Assembly (NCBI RefSeq): GCF_001441165.1
Contig: NZ_CP013126.1
Span: forward strand, 3,005,551-3,069,550
Length of the DNA stretch: 64,000 nt
Origin: Acidipropionibacterium acidipropionici
GTDB lineage: Bacteria > Actinomycetota > Actinomycetes > Propionibacteriales > Propionibacteriaceae
Direction of reading: 5' to 3'
This document shows positions 1 through 8,375 of the stretch, piece after piece. Position 1 is the stretch's first letter. Every line of letters starts with the position of its first letter. The position numbers and the translations under genes are program-made. The notes beneath the pieces were generated by a model, which searched no databases, had not been told where the DNA came from, and saw only the letters and a list, made by a program, of their open reading frames with translations.

Positions 1-175
1 CGTAGACGACTCCCCAGGCACCGGCCACCGCCGCGTCGTCGACGGCGTGCAGGAGCAGCAGGTCGGCATCAAGGGTGACCGCATGTCCAGCGGCGTATCT
101 GGCTGCTCTCAGGCCGTCCTCGGAGCCGTCGACTCCCGTGATGACCAGATGTGGGCGATTGGTTTCAGTGGACAT
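1..175 (-). CDS. Universal stress protein (UspA family), N-terminal part only
   Basis: The gene runs off the left edge, so only about 58 N-terminal residues are visible. They begin MSTETNRPHLVITGVDGSED and continue with an AARYAAGHAV helix and a DADLLLLHAV strand. This is the usual UspA start: a first beta strand ending in a V-D-G-S loop, an alpha helix, then a second strand ending L-L-H-A-V. UspA proteins are small cytoplasmic nucleotide-binding proteins induced by stress. The ATG has a strong GAGGAGG ribosome site six bases upstream. The ATP-binding G-x2-G-x9-G motif, if present, would lie outside the window, so ATP binding cannot be judged. Confidence 0.8.
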   Translation of the reverse strand, partial: MSTETNRPHLVITGVDGSEDGLRAARYAAGHAVTLDADLLLLHAVDDAAVAGAWGVVY

Positions 176-377
176 GACCGTCCTCCTCGTTCCGATCGAT
201 TCCGGCGGGCCGCCGGAACTGACGGTCCGCCCGCTCAAGACGGCGATGGCCTTGGCATCCATTGCCACCCCTGTTGTCGCGTACCCCGATTCTCTCACTG
301 ATCAGGTACTTCGCGCTGGACCGGTGGTGGTACGGGCCGCCCCATCAACCAGAATGTGACCGATCCCACACGGGGCC

Positions 378-396
378 GGCGGATCAGCGATCCGCC
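378..396 (-). terminator. Hairpin over the stop codon of the YbjN-like gene
   Basis: GGCGGAT, a 5-base loop, then ATCCGCC form a 7-bp GC-rich stem that includes the TGA of the gene ending at 384. No T-run follows, so its role as a terminator is a weak inference. Confidence 0.3.
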
Positions 397-1322
397 TCGA
401 ATGTGGTGCGGCCGCGCAGCTTGCGGGCCAGCTCGTCGTCGATCCCGTCGGCCAGCCGCGACATGATGCGCACCCCCTGGTGGAGGTGCTCGGCGACGAA
501 GGGCCGGGCCATCAGCGACATCGTGACGAAGACCCGGTCCTGGTGGAGCGCGAAGCGCCCGTAGCGGGAGGCGACGTTGATGTCGTTGAGCACCTCGACG
601 GCCCTGGAGCGCCCTTCGATGTCGTGGACCAGCACCGAGAACAGCAGCAGCTCCTCGGCGTCGGGGGTGGTTCGCACGAAGACCATCGTCGAGCCGACGC
701 GGATCGCGTAGTCCCCCTCGGTGTCGCAGATCGGCTGGTGCCCGAACATGGCGGTGAGCTCCCGGGTCACCAGGCGATCGAGGTGGGCCTGGTCGACCGG
801 CACGACCGCCTCCACGGTGCGCTCGGCCGGGGCCTCGCGGACCGGTTGCGAATCGGGCTGGAGGATCTCGGCCAGCTGGTCGGGGGCCAGGAAGACGGGG
901 TGCTGGACGCCGAAGACGTCGCGCAGGGTGCGCACCCCCAGCACGGCCAGGTCCTGGCTGGTCTCCTGCGAGCGGTACACCCAGAAGTCCTGACAGGGAT
1001 GGGCCCCCTCGGCGTCGGGGGCCTGCCAGCCGAGCTCGGCGAGGTCCTCGGCCTGGTCGGTCGACAGCCGGAAGGCCTCACCCAGGCTGGCGTTGCTGGA
1101 GGCCTGGGCCAGGATCATCGGCTCCTGGGCGGGGTCTGCGGGATCCTCCTGGGTGAATCGCAGGTAGGGCGCCGGTTCATCACTGGTCGACAGCGTCCCG
1201 ATGGTGAGCTCTCCGTTGTCGTCGATGACGGAGATCACCTCGGCGAGCCGGTCGGTGAACTGCGACCAGGCCTCCGCCGTGCTGCGATCCAGATCGAACT
1301 CGAAATCCAGTGGCTCCTCCAT
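384..1322 (-). CDS. YbjN / TY-chaperone-like domain protein
   Basis: This 312-residue protein has no signal peptide or membrane segment, so it is probably cytoplasmic. The C-terminal half (about residues 180-300) has the features of actinobacterial YbjN-like proteins, which resemble type III secretion chaperones. These are an acidic strand region ending D-Y-A-I-R-V-G-S-T-M-V-F-V, a hydrophobic L-L-F-S-V-L-V strand, and a long helix with N-D-I-N pattern before R-Y-G-R-F. The N-terminal half is acidic and may be a second, diverged copy of the same fold. Such proteins are thought to bind peptides or partner proteins, but no substrate can be named. The family assignment rests on my recognition of the pattern; the exact role is unknown. 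Confidence 0.6.
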   Translation of the reverse strand: MEEPLDFEFDLDRSTAEAWSQFTDRLAEVISVIDDNGELTIGTLSTSDEPAPYLRFTQEDPADPAQEPMILAQASSNASLGEAFRLSTDQAEDLAELGWQAPDAEGAHPCQDFWVYRSQETSQDLAVLGVRTLRDVFGVQHPVFLAPDQLAEILQPDSQPVREAPAERTVEAVVPVDQAHLDRLVTRELTAMFGHQPICDTEGDYAIRVGSTMVFVRTTPDAEELLLFSVLVHDIEGRSRAVEVLNDINVASRYGRFALHQDRVFVTMSLMARPFVAEHLHQGVRIMSRLADGIDDELARKLRGRTTFEADR

Positions 1323-1382
1323 GTGGCCAACCTAGCAACTCCGGACCCGGGCGTGCTGGCAACGACGGGGCCGTGCCGCCGA

Positions 1383-1964
1383 TCAGAATCCGGCGCGGTA
1401 GAAGTCCTGCCAGGAGCGGCTGGCGGTGGGTCCCCGCTGGCCCTGGTAGCGGTTGCTGGTCGAGGGGTCGGAGCCGTAGGGGTGCTCGGCCGGGCTGGAC
1501 AGCGCGAAGAAGCAGAGCTGGCCGATCTTCATCCCGGGCCACAGAGCGATGGGCAGGGTGGCCACATTGGACAGCTCGAGGGTGACGTGTCCGGTGAAAC
1601 CGGGGTCGATGAACCCGGCGGTGGAGTGGGTGAGCAGACCGAGACGGCCGAGCGACGACTTTCCCTCCAGACGGGCGGCCAGATGGTCGGGAACCGTGAC
1701 CTGTTCGCGGGTGGAGGCCAGCACGAACTCCCCGGGATGCAGCACGAAGGGCTCCTCGGGCGACTCCTCCACCAGATGGGTGAGCTCAGGCTGGTCCTGG
1801 GCCGGGTCGATCATCGGGTACTTGTGATTGTCGAAGAGTCGGAAGTAGCGGTCCAGGCAGACGTCGATGCTGGAGGGCTGCACCAGGGCCGGATCGTAGG
1901 GGTCCAGGACGATGTGCCCGGCGTCTATCTCGGTGCGGATCTCACGGTCTGACAGAAGGCTCAC
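1383..1964 (-). CDS. dcd: dCTP deaminase
   Basis: Converts dCTP to dUTP plus ammonia, feeding dTMP synthesis; some actinobacterial members also hydrolyse dUTP. The 193-residue length fits the family. It carries the Dcd signature in order: V-Q-P-S-S-I-D-V near residue 26, [11 protein letters not shown] near 107, [11 protein letters not shown] with the downstream catalytic Glu in V-T-L-E-L-S-N, and R-Y-Q-G-Q-R-G-P-T near the C-terminus. I chose the GTG giving V-S-L-L-S-D-R because the family begins with M-L-L-S-D; the longer frame reaching into nrdJ is not credible. The gene follows nrdJ on the same strand but is separated by a strong hairpin at 1981-2018, so it probably has its own promoter or depends on read-through. 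Confidence 0.93.
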   Translation of the reverse strand: MSLLSDREIRTEIDAGHIVLDPYDPALVQPSSIDVCLDRYFRLFDNHKYPMIDPAQDQPELTHLVEESPEEPFVLHPGEFVLASTREQVTVPDHLAARLEGKSSLGRLGLLTHSTAGFIDPGFTGHVTLELSNVATLPIALWPGMKIGQLCFFALSSPAEHPYGSDPSTSNRYQGQRGPTASRSWQDFYRAGF

Positions 1965-1980
1965 GCCCTCGACCCTACGG

Positions 1981-2018
1981 CACCGCCCCGCGGACTCTCC
2001 AGAGTCCGCGGGGCGGTG
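1981..2018 (-). terminator. Perfect 18-bp inverted repeat after nrdJ
   Basis: An 18-base arm starting CACCGCCCCGCGG is followed by CC and its exact reverse complement. It lies 18 bases past the nrdJ stop and 17 bases before dcd. The very stable stem is best read as the nrdJ terminator. It has no clear T-run, as is common in high-GC actinobacteria. Confidence 0.75.
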
Positions 2019-2035
2019 ACCGCACCCGGCGTCGA

Positions 2036-4900
2036 TCAGCTGCAGCCGCTGGTCGAGCCGCATCCCTCGCACACGTAGCAGGAGCCGGAGGGACGCATCT
2101 TCGTCCCGCAGGTCAGGCACAGCGGGGCGTCCACCGCCCTGCCCATCTTCTCCTCGAGCAGCTCGGCGCTGGTGTGCGCCCCGCCGACGTGCTCGACGAC
2201 CGGCTCGGGCTCGAAGAGTCCGGGCTGGGCCGCCCCGTCCTCATGCACCCGGATCCTGTCGCCTGCGGTCTCCTTGAGGGTCTCGGAGTCGATGAGCTCG
2301 GCCTCGTCCTCCTCCGACAGGTAGGACCCGGTCTCGACGTAGCGAGCCCGCTCGGCCGAGGTGTAGATGCCCAGCTCTGCGCGCTCGTCGAAGGACAGGT
2401 GCTCCAGCGCCAGGCGGCGGAAGATGTAGTCGATGATCGACTGGGCGATCCTGATGTCGGGATCGTCGGTCATCCCGGCGGGCTCGAACTTCATATTGGC
2501 GAACTTCTGCACGAAGCTCTCCAGCGGCACCCCGTACTGCAGCCCGATCGAGATGGCGATCGAGAAGGCATCCATCGCCCCGGCCAGGGTCGAGCCCTGC
2601 TTGCCGAGCTTGAGGAAGATCTCCCCGAGCCGGCCGTCCTCGTAGGCGCCGGTGGTGAGGTAGCCGCCGGCTCCCCCGACCTGGAAGCTCGTGGTCCTTG
2701 CGCTGCGGGACTTCGGCAGCCGCTGGCGGCGCGGACGGTACTCCACCCGCACCTCGGGCTCGGGCCGGGCCTCCTCGGCCTTGTCGTCGGTCTTCTCCAC
2801 CGAGAGCGGCTGGCCGACCTTGCAGTTGTCGCGGTAGACGGCCAGCGCCTTCAGCCCCAGCTTCCAGCCCTGCATGTAGACCTCGGCGATGTCCTCGACG
2901 GTGGCGGTCTCGGGCACGTTGACGGTCTTGGAGATGGCCCCGGACAGGAAGGGCTGGACGGCGGCCATCATCCGCACATGGCCCATCGGGCGGATGAACC
3001 GCTCGCCCATCGCGCAGTCGAAGACCTCGTAGTGGGCCTTGTCGAGGTGGGGGGCGTCGATCACGGAGCCGTGCTCGGCGATGTGGGCGACGATCTCCTC
3101 GATGTCACTCCCCGAGTATCCGAGATTGGCCAGGGCGCGCGGCACCGTCTGGTTGACGATCTGCATCGAGGAGCCGTCGACCATCTTCTTGAACTTCACC
3201 AGGGAGAAGTCGGGCTCGATGCCGGTGGTGTCGCAGTCCATCATGAAACCGATGGTGCCGGTGGGCGCCAGCACCGAGGCCTGGGCGTTGCGGAAGCCGT
3301 TCTCGGCGCCCAGTTCGACGACCTTGTCCCACTCGGCCTTCGCGGCCTCGAGGACCGCGGTGTCGTTGCGGTGCAGCGGGTGGACGTCGTTGTTGGCGTC
3401 GCGATGCTTGCGCATCACGGCCTGGTGGGGTTCGGCGTTGAGCGCGTATCCCTTGTAGGGCCCGACCAGTCCGGCCAGCTCGGCGCTGCGGCGGTAGGCG
3501 ACGCCGGTCATCAGCGAGGTGATCGCTGCGGCCAGATTGCGCCCGCCCTGGGAGTCGTAGCCCAGCCCCATGGCCATCAGCAGGGCGCCGAGGTTCGCAT
3601 ATCCGATGCCCAGCTGGCGGTAGTCGCGAGTGGTGGCGCCGATCGACTCGGTCGGGAAGTCGGCGAAGCAGATCGAGATGTCCATCGCGGTGATGACGAT
3701 CTCCACGGCCCGGGTGAACCGCGCCACGTCGAAGAGCTCGTCGTCGCCGACGAACTTCAGCAGGTTGAGACTGGCCAGGTTGCACGAGGAGTTGTCCAGG
3801 CTCATGTACTCCGAGCACGGGTTGGACGCGTTGATCCGGCCCGAGTTGGGATCGGTGTGCCAGGAGTTGATGGTGTCGTCGTACTGGAGCCCGGGGTCGG
3901 CGCACTCCCAGGCCGCCTTGGCGATCTTGTTGAACAGCTTGCGGGCCTCGACCTTCTCGATGACCTGCCCGGGATGGGTGCGCGAGGTCAGCCCGAACTC
4001 CTTGCCGTCCTCCACCGCCTTCATGAAGGCGTCGGACACCCGCACGGAGTTGTTGGCGTTCTGGTACTGGACCGAGGCCATGTCACGACCGCCGATCTCC
4101 ATGTCGAAGCCGGCGTCGCGCAGCGCCCGGATCTTGTCCTCCTCGCGCGCCTTGGTCTCGACGAACTCCTCGATGTCGGGGTGGTCGACGTCCAGCACGA
4201 CCATCTTCGCGGCGCGACGGGTCGCCCCGCCGGACTTGATGGTCCCGGCGGAGGCGTCGGCGCCCCTCATGAAGGAGACCGGCCCCGAGGCGGTGCCGCC
4301 CGAGGACAGCAGCTCCTTGGAGGAACGGATCCTCGAGATGTTGACCCCGGCTCCGGAGCCGCCCTTGAAGATGAAGCCCTCCTCCGTGTACCAGTTCAGG
4401 ATCGACTCCATGGAGTCGTCGACGGAGAGGATGAAGCAGGCGCTGACCTGCTGCCTGCTGGTGGTCCCGACGTTGAACCACACCGGGGAGTTGAAGCTGA
4501 AGTACTGGTGGATGAGCAGCCAGGTCAGCTCCTCGGCGTAGACCTCGGAGTCGGCCTTGGAGGCGAAGTAGCCGTTCTCCAGTCCGGTCCTCACATAGGT
4601 CCTGACGACGCGGTCGACCAGGGTCTTGAGGCTGTCCTCGCGGTGCGGGGAGCCCATGGCACCCCGGAAGTACTTGTTGGTGACGATGGTGGAGGCGTTG
4701 GCGCTCCAGAAGTCGGGGAACTCGACGCCCCGCTGCTCGAACACGGTCTCGCCGGTGCGCCAGTTCTTCTGGACGACGTCGCGGCGCTCCCAGGTCACCT
4801 CGTCGTAGGGGTGCACCCCCTCGGTGCTGAACACCCGCCGGACGTGCAGGCCCTTGGCGGGTCGTGTCGTCCTTCGTGGTGTCGCCTTGGTCTCAGTCAT
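2036..4900 (-). CDS. nrdJ: Class II (adenosylcobalamin-dependent) ribonucleotide reductase
   Basis: Reduces ribonucleotides to deoxyribonucleotides using coenzyme B12 instead of a radical-storing small subunit, so it works with or without oxygen. The 954-residue length fits the long NrdJ form. Visible landmarks are [10 protein letters not shown] near residue 140, [11 protein letters not shown] with the active-site Cys, the N-P-C-S-E-Y loop with the catalytic N-x-C-x-E pattern, the [12 protein letters not shown] motif, and a C-terminal zinc-ribbon-like tail (C-x2-C, then C-x2-C-x2-C near the last residue) that serves in re-reduction. It lies downstream of nrdR with a 125-base gap, so both are probably transcribed together from the NrdR-box promoter. 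Dependence on B12 fits a cobalamin-making propionibacterium. Confidence 0.97.
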   Translation of the reverse strand: MTETKATPRRTTRPAKGLHVRRVFSTEGVHPYDEVTWERRDVVQKNWRTGETVFEQRGVEFPDFWSANASTIVTNKYFRGAMGSPHREDSLKTLVDRVVRTYVRTGLENGYFASKADSEVYAEELTWLLIHQYFSFNSPVWFNVGTTSRQQVSACFILSVDDSMESILNWYTEEGFIFKGGSGAGVNISRIRSSKELLSSGGTASGPVSFMRGADASAGTIKSGGATRRAAKMVVLDVDHPDIEEFVETKAREEDKIRALRDAGFDMEIGGRDMASVQYQNANNSVRVSDAFMKAVEDGKEFGLTSRTHPGQVIEKVEARKLFNKIAKAAWECADPGLQYDDTINSWHTDPNSGRINASNPCSEYMSLDNSSCNLASLNLLKFVGDDELFDVARFTRAVEIVITAMDISICFADFPTESIGATTRDYRQLGIGYANLGALLMAMGLGYDSQGGRNLAAAITSLMTGVAYRRSAELAGLVGPYKGYALNAEPHQAVMRKHRDANNDVHPLHRNDTAVLEAAKAEWDKVVELGAENGFRNAQASVLAPTGTIGFMMDCDTTGIEPDFSLVKFKKMVDGSSMQIVNQTVPRALANLGYSGSDIEEIVAHIAEHGSVIDAPHLDKAHYEVFDCAMGERFIRPMGHVRMMAAVQPFLSGAISKTVNVPETATVEDIAEVYMQGWKLGLKALAVYRDNCKVGQPLSVEKTDDKAEEARPEPEVRVEYRPRRQRLPKSRSARTTSFQVGGAGGYLTTGAYEDGRLGEIFLKLGKQGSTLAGAMDAFSIAISIGLQYGVPLESFVQKFANMKFEPAGMTDDPDIRIAQSIIDYIFRRLALEHLSFDERAELGIYTSAERARYVETGSYLSEEDEAELIDSETLKETAGDRIRVHEDGAAQPGLFEPEPVVEHVGGAHTSAELLEEKMGRAVDAPLCLTCGTKMRPSGSCYVCEGCGSTSGCS

Positions 4901-5025
4901 GGCTGTCCTTCGGTCTGGTCCAGGTGATGGTGTTCAGTTGTTCAGTGAGGAATGTCACATTTTTACGCTGTGTCGACGGCAGACAAGGCCCAGGATCATG
5001 CCTGGGGTGAACCGCCGCGCCCGCC

Positions 5026-5541
5026 TCAGAAGAGGGGCTGGTTCGGTGAGTCCTTGCCCGGTCTCGAGTTCTGGGTCGCCGCGATGGGGGGGCTCTTCAG
5101 GTCGGTCCGCAACTTGTCGATCTCGACCGCGAAGTCGTCGATGGTGTCGTAGTTCCGGTAGACCGACGCGAACCGCAGGTAGGCGATGGGATCCAGCTCC
5201 CTCAGCGGGCCCAGGATCGCCAGCCCCACCTGGTCGGTGGGGATCTCGGCCATCCCGGCGGCTCGCAGGCTGTCCTCGACGCGCTGACCGAGCAGCGCCA
5301 GATCCGAATCGCTCACCGGTCGTCCCTTGCACGCCTTGCGGACGCCGGCGACGACCTTGTCCCGGTTGAACGGCTCCTCACTGCCATTGCGCTTGCGGAC
5401 AGTCATCTGCATCCGCTCGATGGTGGTGAAGCGACGCTCGCACACCGGGCACTGGCGCCTTCTACGGATCGCCAGCCCGTCCTCGCAGACCCGCGAGTCG
5501 AGGACCCGTGAGTCATCGTGCTGACAGAAAGGACACCGCAT
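5026..5541 (-). CDS. nrdR: Transcriptional repressor NrdR
   Basis: Senses ATP/dATP levels and represses ribonucleotide reductase genes. The 171-residue protein has the two expected parts: an N-terminal zinc ribbon with Cys3, Cys6, Cys31 and Cys34 ([17 protein letters not shown]) and an ATP-cone from about residue 46 to 136 that starts V-R-K-R-N-G and includes F-N-R-D-K-V. It is directly upstream of nrdJ on the same strand. Two NrdR-like boxes precede it, so it very likely represses itself and nrdJ. A glutamine/proline-rich tail follows the ATP cone. Confidence 0.97.
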   Translation of the reverse strand: MRCPFCQHDDSRVLDSRVCEDGLAIRRRRQCPVCERRFTTIERMQMTVRKRNGSEEPFNRDKVVAGVRKACKGRPVSDSDLALLGQRVEDSLRAAGMAEIPTDQVGLAILGPLRELDPIAYLRFASVYRNYDTIDDFAVEIDKLRTDLKSPPIAATQNSRPGKDSPNQPLF

Positions 5542-5635
5542 CCCGACTCCTCCCGTGATCTCCCCGACCGGTCCGACGGTCTCCGCCCGGCCTCCCGGAC
5601 GTGTGAGCCACTGTAGCGCGATACGAACCAGTTTA

Positions 5636-5683
5636 CCACTACGGCTAGGGAGGCGATTCCCGACCTACCACTAGATATGGTGT
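5636..5683 (-). promoter_or_regulatory. Two NrdR-box-like sites, 32 bp apart, upstream of nrdR
   Basis: The site at 5668-5683, CCACTAGATATGGTGT, fits the known NrdR box (A-C-A-C-W-A-T-A-T-A-T-W-G-T-G-T) well. A weaker copy, CCACTACGGCTAGGGA, sits at 5636-5651. Their starts are exactly 32 bases apart, about three helical turns, which is the common spacing for cooperative NrdR binding. The pair lies 95-142 bases upstream of the nrdR start. The match is seen; the function is inferred. Confidence 0.75.
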
Positions 5684-5738
5684 TTCGGTTCCAGTTCGTC
5701 CTAGCGTGTCGGAATCTGTTCGTCAAGTCGACACCCCC

Positions 5739-6077
5739 TCAGGACAGCTGCCCCTGCCACACCAGGACCAGCTGCTGGACAGCCACCACGACCCCGGTGG
5801 CGAGCAGGGCCATCACGGCGGTCGCAGCGACACTCCACACCCATTCGGGAATCGGCCCTCGGCTGAATCCCTCCCGCCTTCCGGCCACTGGCCGGTCCCG
5901 GACCGCCCCTACCGGCGCGGCGGCCTCGAGCAGGGCACGGTCGATGAAGACCGCGTGCTCGAACTCCCCCCTGATCTCCTCGACGGCGGGCCAGGGGCCC
6001 TCCACCACCGTTCCGGGCTGTCGGTGACTCTCTGATTCCGGCCTGTTCGGGCCCCACGTGTACGCCTGCGCGCTCAT
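5739..6077 (-). CDS. Small single-pass membrane protein, function unknown
   Basis: The 112-residue protein starts MSAQAYTWGPNRP at an ATG with a near-ideal GAGGAGG site seven bases upstream. Residues 1-75 are polar and charged. One hydrophobic segment follows near the C-terminus (about residues 80-103, W-V-W-S-V-A-A-T-A-V-M-A-L-L), with a short tail ending V-W-Q-G-Q-L-S, so the bulk probably faces the cytoplasm. No family is recognised. In mycobacteria the place beside nrdR is taken by lexA and a LysM cell-division inhibitor; this protein has a membrane segment but no LysM domain. It could be a reduced relative, but that is only positional inference. Confidence 0.6.
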   Translation of the reverse strand: MSAQAYTWGPNRPESESHRQPGTVVEGPWPAVEEIRGEFEHAVFIDRALLEAAAPVGAVRDRPVAGRREGFSRGPIPEWVWSVAATAVMALLATGVVVAVQQLVLVWQGQLS

Positions 6078-6311
6078 CGGACGTCCTCCTCGGTCTGGCC
6101 CGGACCATCCGCCCGGGACACCAGACATCGAACAGGGAGGGACCGACATTTCTGTCAATGGAGGAGACGACTCCTCCACGTCGCTTCGCTCCTGCCTCCT
6201 CGGGCGGCGGCTCTCCGTTGTGGCGGGTGAGCGTCGCCGGCCACCCGCTGCGGATTCCGACGGTGACCGAACCCGGCACCGTGGCTCGCTTCCTCCTCGG
6301 GCGGGTCAGGG

Positions 6312-8375
6312 TCAGGTGGGTTGATTGAGCCTTCGCAGCGCGCCGATCGCCACCTCGCGGTCGGTGGTCGTCCAGAACCCGGGCATCGAGGCCAGCAGGA
6401 AGGAGCCGTAGCGCGCGGCCACCAGGCGCGGATCCAGCACCGCGACCACGCCCCGGTCGTCGCCGCGCCGGATGAGACGCCCCGAGCCCTGCGCCAGCAG
6501 CAGTGCGGCATGACCGGCCGAGACCGTCATGAACCCGTTCCCCCCGGCCGCGGTCACCGCCTGGGAGCGGGCCTGCATGAGAGGATCGTCGGGGCGTGGG
6601 AACGGGATCTTGTCGATGACGACCAGTCGGCAGGTGTCACCGGGCACGTCGACCCCCTGCCACAGCGACAGGGTGCCGAAGAGGCAGGCCTCGGGTTCCG
6701 CGATGAACCGGCGGGTGAGGCCGGCCAGGTGCCCCTCCCCCTGGCACATCACCGGCAGGGACGGAAGCGCCTTGCGGACGTGCTCCGCGGCCGCCACGGC
6801 GCTGCGCTGGGAGGCGAACAGCCCCAGGGTGCGCCCTCCCGCGGCCCACACGAGCTCCGCCAGGTCATCGAGAGCCTTCGGCGAGATCCCGTCGCGTCCC
6901 GGTCTGGGAAGGTCCCGTCCGACGTAGAGGATGGCCTGGCGGCGATAGTCGAAGGGAGATCCGACGTCGACCCCCCGCCAGGCCATCTCGGTGTCGAGCG
7001 CCTCGGGCCTGGCCTGGACGCGCTCGGCGGGCTGGAGGCCGACGTCGCGGGCCACCGCGGTGAAGTCCCCGCCGATCTTGAGGGTCGCGGAGGTGAGGAC
7101 GGTCGTGGTGTCAGCCAGCACGCTGGCCCGCATCAGCCCGGCGACCTTGAGCGGGGCCACCTGGGCCGCCCTGCCGGCGTACTCGGACTCGCTGATCCAC
7201 ACGACGTCGGCCGCGGCGAGGTTCGCGATCCGCTCGGCGGTCTCGAAGATCTCTCGGACGGCCCCTTGGGCCTGGACCCGCTCCGCCCCGGCCGTGTCGG
7301 ACTCCCCGTCATCGCCCCTGCCCATCGCCGAGACCGCCTGCCGTGACACGTCGCGCAGTGTCTGGGCGGCGACGATGAGAGAGCTCTCGGGATCGGTGAC
7401 CCGGCCGGGCTCGGTGGCCTCCAGGGCCTCGCTCAGCACGTCGGTCTGATCGAGCAGGTCGGTGGCCAGGTCGTCGTCGAGCCAGGAACTTGCGCGGCGC
7501 GCCACGGAGTTCACCAGGGCCGGGGCGAGGGTGGCGCTGGCCGCACCGGTGAACCGGTCGACGACCTCGTGGGCCTCGTCGATGATGACGACGTCGTGCT
7601 CGGGCAGCACGGTGCCGCCGTTGAGCGCGTCGATGGCCAGCAGCGCGTGGTTGGTGACGACCAGATCGGCGTCGCGAGCCTTCTCGCGCGCCGCCTCGAA
7701 GAGGCACTCGTCGTGGAAGATGCAGCGGGTCCCCAGGCATTCGCGCACCGGCACCGACACCTGGGCCCAGGCGCGCGGCGAGTGGTCCGGTGCGTCGTCC
7801 CGGTCCCCGAGCTGGTGGTGGGCCGCCTGGTCCTCCGCCCACTCGCGCAGCATGACGACCTCCGCGCCGAGTTCGGAGTCGGTTCCCGGGGTGGCCGCCC
7901 TGGCCTGCTCGGTGAGCTGCTCGCCGGTCAGCAGGGCATCCTGGTCGGGGCGGGCGCCGTCGCGCACCCGGTACAGGCAGGCATGGTTGGACCGTCCCTT
8001 GAGCACGGCGGTCCGCGGCCGGCGCGGCAGGACCTTCTCCGCGGAGTCGAGCACCGCGGGAATGTCCTTGTGGGCGAGCTGAGCCTGAAGCGCGAGGGTG
8101 GCGGTGGCGACGATCACCCGGTTCTCGTGGGCCACCGCATGGGTCAGTGCCGGGGCCAGGTATCCCAGGGACTTTCCCGTCCCGGTGCCGGCCTGGACGA
8201 GCAGGTGGATGCCGTCCTCCAGGGCCTCGGCCACGGCGTCGGCCATCTCGATCTGACCGGGCCTGGGGCTGCCGCCGATCCCCTCCACAGCGCGGCGCAG
8301 CACCTCGAGATGGTCCTCGGGGCGAGGGCCCGCCGGGGCGGCCCCGACGTCGAGATCCCCGATGTCCTCAGTCAC
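6312..8375 (-). CDS. dinG: DinG-family ATP-dependent DNA helicase
   Basis: A superfamily 2, XPD/DinG-type 5'-3' helicase used in DNA repair and in clearing unusual structures. Features in order in the 687-residue protein are Q-motif-like P-R-P-G-Q, Walker A A-G-T-G-T-G-K-S at residues 62-69, four Cys that fit an iron-sulfur cluster (H-A-C-L-Y, R-E-C-L-G-T-R-C, H-D-E-C-L-F), V-T-N-H-A-L-L, the D-E-A-H box, T-S-A-T-L, and the C-terminal motif G-R-L-I-R-R-G-D-D-R-G. The start is GTG at 8373-8375, which overlaps the end of hflX by 8 bases; this implies translational coupling. The longer upstream reading frame is rejected because it only overlaps hflX with low-complexity sequence. Confidence 0.92.
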   Translation of the reverse strand: MTEDIGDLDVGAAPAGPRPEDHLEVLRRAVEGIGGSPRPGQIEMADAVAEALEDGIHLLVQAGTGTGKSLGYLAPALTHAVAHENRVIVATATLALQAQLAHKDIPAVLDSAEKVLPRRPRTAVLKGRSNHACLYRVRDGARPDQDALLTGEQLTEQARAATPGTDSELGAEVVMLREWAEDQAAHHQLGDRDDAPDHSPRAWAQVSVPVRECLGTRCIFHDECLFEAAREKARDADLVVTNHALLAIDALNGGTVLPEHDVVIIDEAHEVVDRFTGAASATLAPALVNSVARRASSWLDDDLATDLLDQTDVLSEALEATEPGRVTDPESSLIVAAQTLRDVSRQAVSAMGRGDDGESDTAGAERVQAQGAVREIFETAERIANLAAADVVWISESEYAGRAAQVAPLKVAGLMRASVLADTTTVLTSATLKIGGDFTAVARDVGLQPAERVQARPEALDTEMAWRGVDVGSPFDYRRQAILYVGRDLPRPGRDGISPKALDDLAELVWAAGGRTLGLFASQRSAVAAAEHVRKALPSLPVMCQGEGHLAGLTRRFIAEPEACLFGTLSLWQGVDVPGDTCRLVVIDKIPFPRPDDPLMQARSQAVTAAGGNGFMTVSAGHAALLLAQGSGRLIRRGDDRGVVAVLDPRLVAARYGSFLLASMPGFWTTTDREVAIGALRRLNQPT

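Noticed and set aside
2174-4927. A very long open frame on the plus strand opposite nrdJ
   Set aside because: It is a GC-driven mirror frame of a certain gene, full of low-complexity Gly/Leu/Asp/Val and without any family motif. The same applies to the frames opposite carB and aceE.
4945-4962. A possible NrdR box before nrdJ
   Set aside because: Only the outer bases agree; the central A-T-A-T core is missing.
4989-5006. Hairpin CCCAGG-N6-CCTGGG between nrdR and nrdJ as a terminator
   Set aside because: The stem is only six pairs and no T-run follows. It may reduce read-through, but I cannot support a terminator.
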